A DNA stretch of 64,000 nt, from positions 372,001 through 436,000 of the forward strand of contig NZ_VOBG01000001.1 in assembly GCF_008369295.1 (NCBI RefSeq), given 5' to 3'. The notes beneath the pieces are model-generated. The model was not told where the DNA came from, made no database searches, and saw nothing but the letters and a program-made list of their open reading frames with translations. The DNA is from Pseudomonas sp. ANT_H4. Its GTDB lineage: Bacteria > Pseudomonadota > Gammaproteobacteria > Pseudomonadales > Pseudomonadaceae. This document shows, piece after piece, positions 56,099 through 64,000 of the stretch; position 1 is the stretch's first letter; each line of letters opens with the position of its first letter. The position numbers were made by a program, and so were the translations under genes.

Positions 56099-57421
56099 GT
56101 GAACCAAAACTGGCACAGCACCCTGATCCGCCACATGCTCCTGTTGATCACCGGCTGTCTGCTGGTGGGCCTGGTCAGCGGCTTCTACGGCTGGAGCCTG
56201 GCCGTCGGCCTCGGCCTCTACCTGGGCTGGACCCTCAAGCAATTGCTGCGCCTGCACGAGTGGCTGCGCCAGCATAAACCCGACGAAGCGCCACCCGACG
56301 GCTACGGCCTGTGGGGCGAGGTGTTCGACAGCATCTACCACCTGCAACGCCGCGACCAACGGGTGCGCGGGCGCCTGCAGGCAGTGATCGACCGGGTCCA
56401 GGAGTCCACCGCCGCGCTGAAAGACGCGGTGATCATGCTCGACAGCGACGGCAACCTAGAATGGTGGAACCGCGCCGCCGAAACCCTGCTGGGCCTCAAG
56501 ACGCCCCAGGACAGTGGCCAACCGGTGACCAACCTGGTGCGCCATCCGCGCTTCAAGGAATACTTCGAGCAGGACAACTTTGAAGAGGCCTTGGAGATTC
56601 CATCGCCCACCAACGACCGAGTGCGCATCCAGTTGTACCTGACGCGCTACGGCAATAACGAGCATCTGATGCTGGTGCGCGATGTCACCCGTATCCATCA
56701 ACTGGAACAGATGCGCAAGGATTTCGTCGCCAACGTCTCCCATGAACTGCGCACGCCACTGACGGTGATCTGCGGCTACCTGGAGACGTTGCTGGATAAC
56801 GTCGAAGAGGTGAACCCGCGCTGGAGCCGTGCCCTGCAGCAGATGCAGCAGCAAGGCTCACGCATGCAAACCCTGCTCAACGACCTGTTGCTGCTGGCCA
56901 AGCTGGAAGCCACCGACTACCCCTCGGACAACCAGCCAGTGCCGGTACAGAGCCTGTTGCAAACCATCAAGAGCGACGCCCAAGCCTTGTCCGGGCAGCG
57001 CGGACAGAGCATTTCGCTGGAGGCCGACCCGTCGGTCCTGCTCAAGGGCAGCGAGGGCGAGTTGCGCAGCGCCTTTTCCAACCTGGTGTTCAACGCGGTG
57101 AAATACACCCAGGACAAGGGCACGATCCGTATCCGCTGGTGGGCCGATCACCAGGGCGCACACCTGAGCGTGCAGGATTCGGGGATTGGCATCGACAGCA
57201 AGCACTTGCCACGCCTGACCGAACGTTTCTACCGCGTCGACTCCAGCCGCAACTCCAACACGGGTGGTACCGGCCTGGGCCTGGCGATCGTCAAGCATGT
57301 GCTGCTGCGCCATCGCGCACGCCTGGAAATCGGCAGCGTGCCAGGTCAAGGCAGTACGTTTACCTGCCATTTCCCGCCGGCGCAGGTGACACGCTCGCGG
57401 GTGGTCAGCCAGAACGAGTAG
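56099..57421 (+). CDS. phoR: Phosphate-regulon sensor kinase PhoR
   Basis: The 440-aa histidine kinase has two N-terminal membrane segments (MLLLITGCLLVGLVSGFYGW and SLAVGLGLYLGW), a PAS-like region (about 95-200), phospho-acceptor His215 (ANVSHELRTPLT), and the ATPase domain with NAVKYT, DSGIGID and GGTGLGLAI. It phosphorylates PhoB when phosphate is low, in contact with PhoU and Pst. The start is GTG 56099 with AAGGA upstream. Confidence 0.97.
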   Translation: MNQNWHSTLIRHMLLLITGCLLVGLVSGFYGWSLAVGLGLYLGWTLKQLLRLHEWLRQHKPDEAPPDGYGLWGEVFDSIYHLQRRDQRVRGRLQAVIDRVQESTAALKDAVIMLDSDGNLEWWNRAAETLLGLKTPQDSGQPVTNLVRHPRFKEYFEQDNFEEALEIPSPTNDRVRIQLYLTRYGNNEHLMLVRDVTRIHQLEQMRKDFVANVSHELRTPLTVICGYLETLLDNVEEVNPRWSRALQQMQQQGSRMQTLLNDLLLLAKLEATDYPSDNQPVPVQSLLQTIKSDAQALSGQRGQSISLEADPSVLLKGSEGELRSAFSNLVFNAVKYTQDKGTIRIRWWADHQGAHLSVQDSGIGIDSKHLPRLTERFYRVDSSRNSNTGGTGLGLAIVKHVLLRHRARLEIGSVPGQGSTFTCHFPPAQVTRSRVVSQNE

Positions 57422-57543
57422 CCCCGCCCGGCAGCGGGCACTAGGCAAGCGCCGGTTCAGCCGCTACATTGGTAGTCTTGAGCCTGCCTTTCAGGCCCAC
57501 CTGTTCATCCTTTTTGACTCGACGGAACCCGCAAAACCCCATC

Positions 57544-58884
57544 ATGGACCCTTCCCCTAGTATCACCCTCGCGACACTCTTCGCCGATTTCGGCATGATT
57601 CTTTTTGCACTGGTCCTGGTACTGCTCAACGGCTTTTTCGTTGCTGCGGAATTTGCCATGGTCAAACTGCGCTCCACCCGGATCGAGGCCATCGCCCACT
57701 CCAACGGCTGGCGCGGACAGATCCTGCGCACCGTGCACAACCAGCTCGACTCCTATCTCTCGGCCTGTCAATTGGGTATCACCCTCGCCTCCCTGGGCTT
57801 GGGCTGGGTCGGTGAGCCTGCCTTCGCGCACATCCTGGAACCGCTGCTGGGTGCCATGGGCGTCGAATCGACCGAAGTGATCAAGGGCGTGTCGTTCTTT
57901 TCCGCCTTCTTCGTGATTTCCTACCTGCACATCGTGATCGGTGAACTGGCACCCAAATCCTGGGCCATTCGCAAACCCGAGCTGTTGTCGCTGTGGACCG
58001 CCGTGCCGCTGTACCTGTTCTACTGGGCCATGTACCCGGCGATCTACCTGCTCAACGCCAGCGCCAACGCCATCCTGCGCATTGCCGGCCAAGGCGAGCC
58101 CGGCCCGCACCATGATCACCATTACAGCCGCGAAGAACTGAAACTGATCCTGCACTCCAGCCGTGGCCAGGACCCCAGCGACCAAGGCATGCGCGTATTG
58201 GCCTCGGCCGTGGAAATGGGCGAGCTGGAAGTGGTGGACTGGGCCAATTCCCGGGAAGACCTGGTGACCCTGGATTTCAACGCCCCGCTCAAGGAAATCC
58301 TGGCGCTGTTCCGCCGCCACAAATTCAGCCGCTACCCGGTGTACGACGCGGTGCGTAACGAATTCGTCGGCCTGCTGCACATCAAGGACCTGCTGCTGGA
58401 ATTGGCGGCCCTGGACCATATTCCCGAGTCGTTCAACCTGGCCGAACTGACCCGCCCGCTGGAGCGCGTTTCCCGGCACATGCCGCTGTCGCAATTGCTG
58501 GAGCAGTTCCGCAAGGGCGGTGCGCACTTTGCCCTGGTGGAGGAAGCCGACGGCAATATCATCGGCTACCTGACCATGGAAGATGTGCTGGAAGTACTGG
58601 TGGGTGACATCCAGGACGAACACCGCAAGGCCGAGCGCGGCATTCTCGCCTACCAGCCGGGCAAGTTGCTGGTACGTGGTGATACGCCGCTGTTCAAGAT
58701 CGAGCGCCTGCTGGGTATCGACCTGGACCACATCGAAGCCGAAACCCTCGCCGGGCTGATCTACGAAACCCTCAAGCGGGTGCCGGAAGAGGAAGAAGTG
58801 CTGGAAGTCGAAGGCTTGCGCATCATCATCAAGAAGATGAAAGGGCCGAAGATCGTGCTGGCCAAGGTGCTGATGCTCGATTAA
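57544..58884 (+). CDS. CNNM/hemolysin-C family transporter (DUF21-CBS-CorC_HlyC)
   Basis: The 446-aa protein has a DUF21 membrane domain (about 10-200; LNGFFVAAEFAMVKLRSTRI), a pair of CBS domains (about 230-350) and a C-terminal CorC_HlyC domain. Such proteins are linked to Mg2+ or other cation transport and efflux. The ATG at 57544 (MDPSPSIT) gives full length; the frame is open earlier. It ends (TAA, 58882-58884) one base before REPIN copy 5. It is near phoR but outside the Pho operons. Confidence 0.93.
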   Translation: MDPSPSITLATLFADFGMILFALVLVLLNGFFVAAEFAMVKLRSTRIEAIAHSNGWRGQILRTVHNQLDSYLSACQLGITLASLGLGWVGEPAFAHILEPLLGAMGVESTEVIKGVSFFSAFFVISYLHIVIGELAPKSWAIRKPELLSLWTAVPLYLFYWAMYPAIYLLNASANAILRIAGQGEPGPHHDHHYSREELKLILHSSRGQDPSDQGMRVLASAVEMGELEVVDWANSREDLVTLDFNAPLKEILALFRRHKFSRYPVYDAVRNEFVGLLHIKDLLLELAALDHIPESFNLAELTRPLERVSRHMPLSQLLEQFRKGGAHFALVEEADGNIIGYLTMEDVLEVLVGDIQDEHRKAERGILAYQPGKLLVRGDTPLFKIERLLGIDLDHIEAETLAGLIYETLKRVPEEEEVLEVEGLRIIIKKMKGPKIVLAKVLMLD

Positions 58885-58885
58885 C

Positions 58886-58985
58886 TGTAGGAGCGAGCTT
58901 GCTCGCGAAGAACCAGAGAGCGCCGTTGGGTGCCAGGTTCCCCGCGTCATCGTTAACGACCATCGCGAGCAAGCTTGCTCCTACA
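58886..58985. repeat. REPIN copy 5 (100 bp)
   Basis: Arms TGTAGGAGCGAGCTTGCTCG and complement are present; the spacer has diverged (GAGAGCGCCGTTGGGTGCCAG). Both convergent genes end within four bases of its edges: CNNM stop TAA one base before, and the M23 peptidase stop TGA three bases after. Confidence 0.95.
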
Positions 58986-58988
58986 GCC

Positions 58989-59684
58989 TCATGGCGTGCC
59001 CAACGCAAAGTTGGGCAAAGCCTGCACCGGCTGATTGAACTCGTACGGAATCGACACCAACCCCAACCTGGTGTTGCGCTGCACCACAAAATGCAGGTGT
59101 GGCCCGCTGCTGTTACCGGTATTGCCCGACAGCCCCAGCGCACTGCCCACCGCCACGCGCTGCCCCTCCCAAACGCTGACCGAACCTTGCTTGAGATGCA
59201 GGTACACGCCCATCGTGCCATCGTCGTGCAACACCCGCACGAAGTTGCCCGACGGATCACTGCCACGTCCGGCCTGGTCATTCTCGGTTTTCACCACCAC
59301 CCCGCCCCGCGCTGCGATGATCGGCGTGCCTTCGGGCATGGCGATGTCCATGGCGTAGCGGCTCTTGACGTCGCAATGGCTGAAGGTGCCGTTCGCGCCC
59401 TGGGTCAGACGAAATGGGCCACCCTGCCAAGGCAAGGGGTAACGATAGGATGGGGTACGGGCGGACGGGGCTTGCAGCCGATTCTGATGCTTTTGGGGGT
59501 AGAGTACCTGGCGCTTAGGGTGCTCGATCATCCGATCCTGGAATACAAACGCCTGCGCCCCCGACGTCTGTCGGTCGCTGAAAAAGACGACGCCGTTAGC
59601 ATCGGTAGATTTGTAGAGGGTCATGGCCATCGCCGACGTGGCGACCGTGAGCAGTCCACAGAAAAGCACTGAGCGCGCGAGCAT
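58989..59684 (-). CDS. M23-family peptidase with N-terminal DUF4124
   Basis: The 231-aa secreted protein has a signal peptide (about 1-20), a DUF4124-like segment (MTLYKSTDANGVVFFSDRQ) and a LytM/M23 endopeptidase domain. Zinc ligands are the His in GTFSHCDVKSRYAMDIAMPEGTPI with its Asp, and the His in SGPHLHFVVQ; YLHLKQGSV supplies another. It probably cleaves peptidoglycan cross-links or acts as an amidase activator. It converges on the CNNM gene across REPIN copy 5. Confidence 0.9.
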   Translation of the reverse strand: MLARSVLFCGLLTVATSAMAMTLYKSTDANGVVFFSDRQTSGAQAFVFQDRMIEHPKRQVLYPQKHQNRLQAPSARTPSYRYPLPWQGGPFRLTQGANGTFSHCDVKSRYAMDIAMPEGTPIIAARGGVVVKTENDQAGRGSDPSGNFVRVLHDDGTMGVYLHLKQGSVSVWEGQRVAVGSALGLSGNTGNSSGPHLHFVVQRNTRLGLVSIPYEFNQPVQALPNFALGTP

Positions 59685-59763
59685 AAGGTAGGCCTGCCGA
59701 GAACGACTGAATGGCAGGCTAACAAGGGATCATGACAACGCTGTGTGGGGTCATTTGGGGAGA

Positions 59764-60663
59764 TCATGCACCCGGTACAAAATGCTTCTGCGCCGTGCCG
59801 CGGGCAATCAGCCGGGAGATATAGTCCAGTTTCTGCGCATCCTGGTCGATAAAGCGGAAGGTCAGTTGCAGCCAGTCGCTGTCGGGCTTGGGCTCAAAGG
59901 CGACGATGGCATGCAGGTAGCCGTTGAGACGGGCCACTTCGGCGTTGTCGCCCTGTTCAAGGTCGAGCACCGCGCTTTCCAGCACCTGGGGCAAGACTTC
60001 ACCGCGACGCACCACCAGCAGCGCTTCCTTGATGCTCAGGGCCTTGATCACGCATTGCTGGGTGCCGCTGGACAGGCGCAGTTGGCCCTGGCCGCGACCG
60101 CTGGCCGCCGATGCTGCTGCCGGCGCTTGCACGGGCGGGCTGTTGAGCAGTCCTTTGCTGGGCGCCGCCACCGGGGCTGGCTTGACCGCTTCGGGCTTGC
60201 CACCGGTGAGCGCGCTCAGGGAGTCGTTGCCGAAGGCCGAGTTCATCTTGGTCGGGGCGCTGGCGATCAGCGCATCGAGGCGGCCGATCTTGTTCAGTGC
60301 CTGCTTGACCTTGCTCAGCAACTGTTCGTTGGTGAAGGGCTTGCTGACATAGCCGGAAACGCCGGCCTGGATCGCCTGGACTACGTTTTCCTTATCGCCA
60401 CGGCTGGTCACCATGACAAATGGCATGGCTTTGAGATGAGGCTGTTCACGGCACCAGGTCAACAGTTCCAGACCGGACATTTCCGGCATTTCCCAGTCGC
60501 ACAGGACCATGTCGAAGGTTTCGCGCATCAGGATGGCCTGGGCCTTTTTGCCGTTCACCGCATCTTCGATCTTGATACCGGGGAAGTAGTTGCGCAGGCA
60601 CTTCTTCACCAGGTCGCGAATAAACGAGGCGTCATCCACCACCAACACACTGACTTTGCTCAT
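59764..60663 (-). CDS. Response regulator with C-terminal PilZ-like domain
   Basis: The 299-aa protein has a receiver domain (1-125; Asp56 in MVLCDWEMPEM, and KPF near residue 109), a Pro/Ala-rich linker (about 150-190) and a C-terminal module (about 195-290) resembling PilZ. The usual c-di-GMP motif RxxxR is not seen, so ligand binding is doubtful. It lies between the M23 peptidase gene and phoU; a tie to phosphate control is only positional. Confidence 0.85.
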   Translation of the reverse strand: MSKVSVLVVDDASFIRDLVKKCLRNYFPGIKIEDAVNGKKAQAILMRETFDMVLCDWEMPEMSGLELLTWCREQPHLKAMPFVMVTSRGDKENVVQAIQAGVSGYVSKPFTNEQLLSKVKQALNKIGRLDALIASAPTKMNSAFGNDSLSALTGGKPEAVKPAPVAAPSKGLLNSPPVQAPAAASAASGRGQGQLRLSSGTQQCVIKALSIKEALLVVRRGEVLPQVLESAVLDLEQGDNAEVARLNGYLHAIVAFEPKPDSDWLQLTFRFIDQDAQKLDYISRLIARGTAQKHFVPGA

Positions 60664-60788
60664 CGACCCTTCATCCTATAAAAACCCCGGCAAGCATAGC
60701 GCTTCGCTGATGGCATTTCGCCAAAACTCTTCAGTCACGCCGGGACCTTACCTGCGTCCGCAGCGCAAAATTCATACGCCACAAACGA

Positions 60789-60815
60789 AAACGCCCGACC
60801 AGAGGCCGGGCGTTT
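60789..60815 (-). terminator. Terminator of phoU operon
   Basis: AAACGCCCG-N9-CGGGCGTTT is a 9-bp stem located 16 bases beyond the phoU stop; on the minus strand it is followed by TTTTCG. It ends the pst-phoU transcript. Confidence 0.8.
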
Positions 60816-60830
60816 ATTTCTCGGGCAATC

Positions 60831-61592
60831 TTACTTATCGTCAGAAACGCCTGGAACATTAGGGATTTGATCGGCTGTGCCTTCAACTTCGGCCTTCATG
60901 CGCTTGAGACCCATGTGCCGCACGTCAGTGCCACGCACTAGGTAGATCACCAATTCCGAGATATTACGGGCGTGGTCGCCGATACGCTCCAGGGAGCGCA
61001 GGACCCAGATGATGTTCAGCACCCGCGAGATAGAGCGCGGGTCTTCCATCATGTAGGTGGCCAGTTCACGCAAAGCAGTTTTGTATTCGCGGTCGATGAT
61101 CTTGTCGTACTGGGCTACCGACAAGGCCAGGTCGGCGTCGAAGCGGGCAAAAGCGTCCAGGGCATCACGAACCATGTTGCGCACCTGATCACCGATATGA
61201 CGCACTTCCACGTAGCCACGCGGCGCTTCGCCTTCTTCGCACAACAGGATGGCCCGACGGGCGATCTTGGTGGCTTCGTCGCCGATCCGCTCCAGGTCGA
61301 TCACCGACTTGGAGATGCTGATGATCAACCGAAGGTCAGACGCCGCCGGCTGGCGACGGGCGAGAATGCGCAGGCATTCTTCGTCGATGTTGCGTTCCAT
61401 CTGGTTGATCTGGTCATCAATCTCGCGCACCTGCTGGGCCAGGCCCGAGTCGGCCTCGATCAGCGCCGTGACGGCGTCGTTGACTTGCTTCTCCACCAGC
61501 CCGCCCATGGCCAGGAGGTGGCTGCGCACTTCCTCAAGCTCGGCATTGAACTGCGCGGAGATGTGATGGGTAAGGCCTTCTTTGCTAATCAT
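60831..61592 (-). CDS. phoU: Phosphate-signalling regulator PhoU
   Basis: The 253-aa protein is built of two PhoU three-helix bundles with the metal-binding motifs (SVIDLERIGDEATKIAR and RSLERIGDHARNISE). It dampens PhoR-PhoB signalling and modulates Pst. ATG 61592 (MISKEGLTHHISAQF) has GGAG nine bases upstream and is preferred to the earlier frame. It is the last gene of the pst operon. Confidence 0.97.
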   Translation of the reverse strand: MISKEGLTHHISAQFNAELEEVRSHLLAMGGLVEKQVNDAVTALIEADSGLAQQVREIDDQINQMERNIDEECLRILARRQPAASDLRLIISISKSVIDLERIGDEATKIARRAILLCEEGEAPRGYVEVRHIGDQVRNMVRDALDAFARFDADLALSVAQYDKIIDREYKTALRELATYMMEDPRSISRVLNIIWVLRSLERIGDHARNISELVIYLVRGTDVRHMGLKRMKAEVEGTADQIPNVPGVSDDK

Positions 61593-61615
61593 GCGTTTGC
61601 TCCGCAAAAGCTGTA

Positions 61616-61693
61616 AGCCGCAAGCTACAAGCTGCAAGCTGATGTATGTCGTTCCGTAAAATCGCTCTTACTTGCCGCTTGAAGCTTGCGGCT
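61616..61693. repeat. Inverted repeat between phoU and pstB, family 2
   Basis: 23-bp arms AGCCGCAAGCTACAAGCTGC and its near complement (two mismatches) have a 32-base loop. It occupies most of the 115-bp pstB-phoU gap and shares the AAGCTACAAG/CTTGCCGCTT words with the phoB-phoR repeat. Confidence 0.85.
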
Positions 61694-61707
61694 CGCAACT
61701 GCCCCTA

Positions 61708-62541
61708 CTAGCCATACCGACCGGTGATGTAGTCTTCGGTCTGCTTCTTCGCCGGATTGGTGAACAGGGTATCGGTGTCGCCGAATTCCACCAGTTTGCC
61801 CATGTACATGAACGCGGTGTAGTCGGACACCCGAGCGGCCTGTTGCATGTTGTGGGTCACGATAACGATGGTGAATTTGGATTTCAGTTCGTAGATCAGC
61901 TCTTCGACTTTCAGCGTGGAGATCGGGTCGAGTGCCGAGCATGGTTCGTCGAGCAGCAGCACTTCCGGTTCCACGGCGATGGTGCGGGCAATCACCAGAC
62001 GTTGTTGCTGGCCGCCGGACAGGCCCAGGGCCGATTCGTGCAGGCGGTCCTTGACTTCATCCCACAGCGCCGCGCCCTTGAGGGCCCATTCCACGGCTTC
62101 ATCGAGGATGCGTTTCTTGTTGATGCCCTGGATGCGCAGGCCGTAGACCACGTTTTCGTAGATGGTCTTGGGGAACGGGTTGGGCTTCTGGAACACCATG
62201 CCCACCCGGCGACGCAACTCGGCCACGTCTTCGCCCTTGCGGTAGATGTTGGTGCCGTAGAGGTTGATCGCGCCTTCCACGCGGCAGCCGTCCACCAGAT
62301 CGTTCATCCGGTTGAAGGTACGCAGCAATGTCGACTTACCGCAGCCGGACGGGCCGATAAAGGCAGTCACGCGCTGCTTGGGGATGTTCATGCTGACGTC
62401 GAACAGCGCCTGCTTGTCGCCGTAGTACAGGCTCAGGCCCGGGACTTCGATGGCCACGGTTTCCTGGGCGAGGCTCAGGCTCTGCTTGTCGCGACCCAGG
62501 GCTGACATGTTGATGCCGTGGGAATGGGTTTCGTGTTGCAT
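61708..62541 (-). CDS. pstB: Phosphate ABC transporter ATP-binding protein PstB
   Basis: The 277-aa ATPase drives high-affinity phosphate uptake. Walker [10 protein letters not shown] is at 63-71, the signature is LSGGQQQR and Walker B is LLLDEP. An N-terminal extension of about 25 residues ([19 protein letters not shown]) precedes the domain, as in other pseudomonads. GGGAG is upstream of the ATG. It is downstream of pstA. Confidence 0.98.
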   Translation of the reverse strand: MQHETHSHGINMSALGRDKQSLSLAQETVAIEVPGLSLYYGDKQALFDVSMNIPKQRVTAFIGPSGCGKSTLLRTFNRMNDLVDGCRVEGAINLYGTNIYRKGEDVAELRRRVGMVFQKPNPFPKTIYENVVYGLRIQGINKKRILDEAVEWALKGAALWDEVKDRLHESALGLSGGQQQRLVIARTIAVEPEVLLLDEPCSALDPISTLKVEELIYELKSKFTIVIVTHNMQQAARVSDYTAFMYMGKLVEFGDTDTLFTNPAKKQTEDYITGRYG

Positions 62542-62632
62542 GGGATGCTCCCTGTGCTACCAATTCGTTTCGTTGATCCGCTGGGTCAGCGGCTTACTTG
62601 ATTCAGTGTCTGGTGCCGTCTCCTGTGGGAGC

Positions 62633-64000
62633 TTAACTATCCAGCGCTTTGTATTTTTCGCGCAGGTGGTTACGCATCCACACCGCCGACAGGTTGAGCG
62701 TGGCGATCACCATTACCAGCAGCAGCGCGGTGGCGTACACCAGCGGCCGTGCGGCTTCGACGTTGGGGCTCTGGAAGCCGACATCGTAAATATGGAAGCC
62801 CAAGTGCATGATCTTCTGGTCCAGGTGCAGGTACGGATAGTTACCGTCCAGCGGCAACGACGGTGCCAGTTTCACCACACCCACCAGCATCAGCGGCGCT
62901 ACTTCGCCAGCGGCGCGGGCCACAGCGAGGATCATGCCGGTCATCATCGCCGGGCTGGCCATCGGCAGGACGATCTTCCACAGCGTTTCCGCCTTGGTCG
63001 CGCCCAATGCCAGGGAGCCTTCACGCACGGTGCGGGGAATCCGCGCCAGGCCTTCTTCAGTCGCCACGATCACCACCGGCACTGCCAGCAGCGCCAGGGT
63101 CAGGGACGCCCAGAGCAGGCCCGGCGTACCAAAGGTCGGCGCCGGCAGGGCTTCGGCGAAGAACAGCCGGTCCACCGAACCGCCCAGCACGTAGACGAAG
63201 AAGCCCAGGCCGAACACACCGTAGACAATTGCCGGTACACCGGCCAGGTTGTTCACCGCGATACGGATAATCCGTGTCAAGGTGTTCTGCTTGGCGTACT
63301 CACGCAAGTAAACCGCCGCCAGCACACCGAACGGCGTCACGATAATCGCCATGATCAAGGTCATCATCACGGTGCCGAAGATCGCCGGGAAGATCCCGCC
63401 TTCGGTGTTGGCTTCCCGTGGGTCGTCGCTGAGGAACTCCCAGATCTTGCTGAAGTAAAAACCGACCTTGGTCATGTAGCCCATGGCGTTCGGCTGGTAA
63501 GCGTGAACCACTTTGCCGATGCCGATTTCCACTTCTTTGCCATTGGCATCACGGGCGGTCAGGGCGTCGCGGTTGAACTGGGTGTGCAACTCGTCCAGGC
63601 GCGCTTCGATATCCTTGTAACGGGCATTCAATTCAGCGCGATCGGCATCCATGTCGGCCTGGGCGGCGGCGTCGAGCTTGCCTTCCATTTCCAGCTTGCG
63701 ACCGTGCAAACGGATGCGTTCCAGACCGGCGTTGATCGCCCCGATGTCCGACTTCTCAAGACTCTTGAGGTCGGCGGCGAGCTTGTTGACCCGGCCCACG
63801 CGGGCTTGCAGTTCCGGCCAGGCCGCCGCGCCTTCGGCGATGACCTTACCGTCCTGTTTGACGTTGACCAGGGTGCCGTAGAAATTGCCCCACTCGCGAC
63901 GCTCGATAGCCATCAACTCGACCGGCGTGGTCTGGTTGGTCAGCCACTCACCGACGATCCAGGTGAAGTCATTGCCGTTCAAGTCGCGGTTACCGACCTT
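62633..64000 (-). CDS. pstA: Phosphate ABC transporter permease PstA (5' part outside window)
   Basis: The visible C-terminal 455 residues are of PstA. A long soluble segment with a coiled-coil look (about 80-150 of the visible part; AAAWPELQARVGRVNKLAADLKSLEKSD) precedes the permease core with FAVYLREYAKQNTLTRIIRIAVNNLAGVPAIVYGVFGLGFFVYVLGGSVDRLFF and the EAA-type loop IPRTVREGSLALGATKAETLWKI. Pseudomonas PstA is about 550 aa, so about 100 residues and the start lie beyond base 64000; the frame is open to the edge. Confidence 0.95.
   Translation of the reverse strand, partial: KVGNRDLNGNDFTWIVGEWLTNQTTPVELMAIERREWGNFYGTLVNVKQDGKVIAEGAAAWPELQARVGRVNKLAADLKSLEKSDIGAINAGLERIRLHGRKLEMEGKLDAAAQADMDADRAELNARYKDIEARLDELHTQFNRDALTARDANGKEVEIGIGKVVHAYQPNAMGYMTKVGFYFSKIWEFLSDDPREANTEGGIFPAIFGTVMMTLIMAIIVTPFGVLAAVYLREYAKQNTLTRIIRIAVNNLAGVPAIVYGVFGLGFFVYVLGGSVDRLFFAEALPAPTFGTPGLLWASLTLALLAVPVVIVATEEGLARIPRTVREGSLALGATKAETLWKIVLPMASPAMMTGMILAVARAAGEVAPLMLVGVVKLAPSLPLDGNYPYLHLDQKIMHLGFHIYDVGFQSPNVEAARPLVYATALLLVMVIATLNLSAVWMRNHLREKYKALDS

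Overview
The window is a stretch of core chromosome from a gamma-proteobacterium, almost certainly a Pseudomonas of the P. fluorescens group. Three things point there: the GC-rich coding style, the gene set and order (crc, algC, dadAX, exbB-exbD-tonB, oxyR-recG, rubredoxin genes, ubiCA, phoBR, phoU-pstBA), and 100-bp REPIN repeats with the palindrome TGTAGGAGCGAGC...GCTCGCTCCTACA. From memory, without a search, the order resembles the comM-to-pst segment of P. aeruginosa PAO1, with some genes missing (for example, no gabT-like aminotransferase next to the aldehyde dehydrogenase). I found no prophage, insertion sequence, CRISPR array, tRNA or rRNA.

Layout. 1-13 kb: comM, a chemoreceptor, a LysR regulator, a MATE exporter, a probable c-di-GMP phosphodiesterase (proE type), rep helicase, xpt, and a CoA-hydrolase/transferase. 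13-26.5 kb: an alanine/polyamine catabolic block with cytochrome c5, pauR, dadX, a RidA-family gene, dadA, divergent lrp, a YkgJ protein, a PauB-type amine oxidase, a DUF1127 protein, a MocR regulator, a phospholipase D/cardiolipin synthase lipoprotein, an MFS carrier, a PauC-type aldehyde dehydrogenase and a cupin. 26.7-31.7 kb: rpmG/rpmB, a peptide-binding protein, radC, coaBC and dut. 32-42.6 kb: algC, argB, pyrE, crc, rph, yicC, gmk, rpoZ, spoT and ridA (sugar phosphates, arginine, pyrimidines, catabolite control, RNA maturation, stringent response). 43.5-54.7 kb: the TonB energising complex, oxyR, recG, a deacylase-like/HDOD fusion, an HU protein, rubredoxin and its reductase, ubiC and ubiA. 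54.8-64 kb: phosphate control, with phoB (a good Pho box upstream), phoR, a CNNM transporter, a M23 peptidase, a REC-PilZ-like regulator, phoU, pstB and pstA. pstA is cut by the right edge.

The most unusual structure is in the repeats. Five REPINs are each about 100 bp (97-100). The outer TGTAG of the palindrome is the in-frame stop codon of three genes, and one REPIN ends both genes of a convergent pair. A second, unrelated hairpin family sits between phoB and phoR, between phoU and pstB, and after the peptide-binding protein gene. Candidate operators include a triple TACAGAT motif upstream of the MocR regulator, a palindrome before lrp, and a Fur-like dyad before the phosphodiesterase gene. 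Several starts are non-ATG with good ribosome binding sites (pauR, proE and spoT on TTG; xpt, phoR and others on GTG). I did not find a convincing new multi-gene system; the window is mostly well-known housekeeping and regulatory genes.
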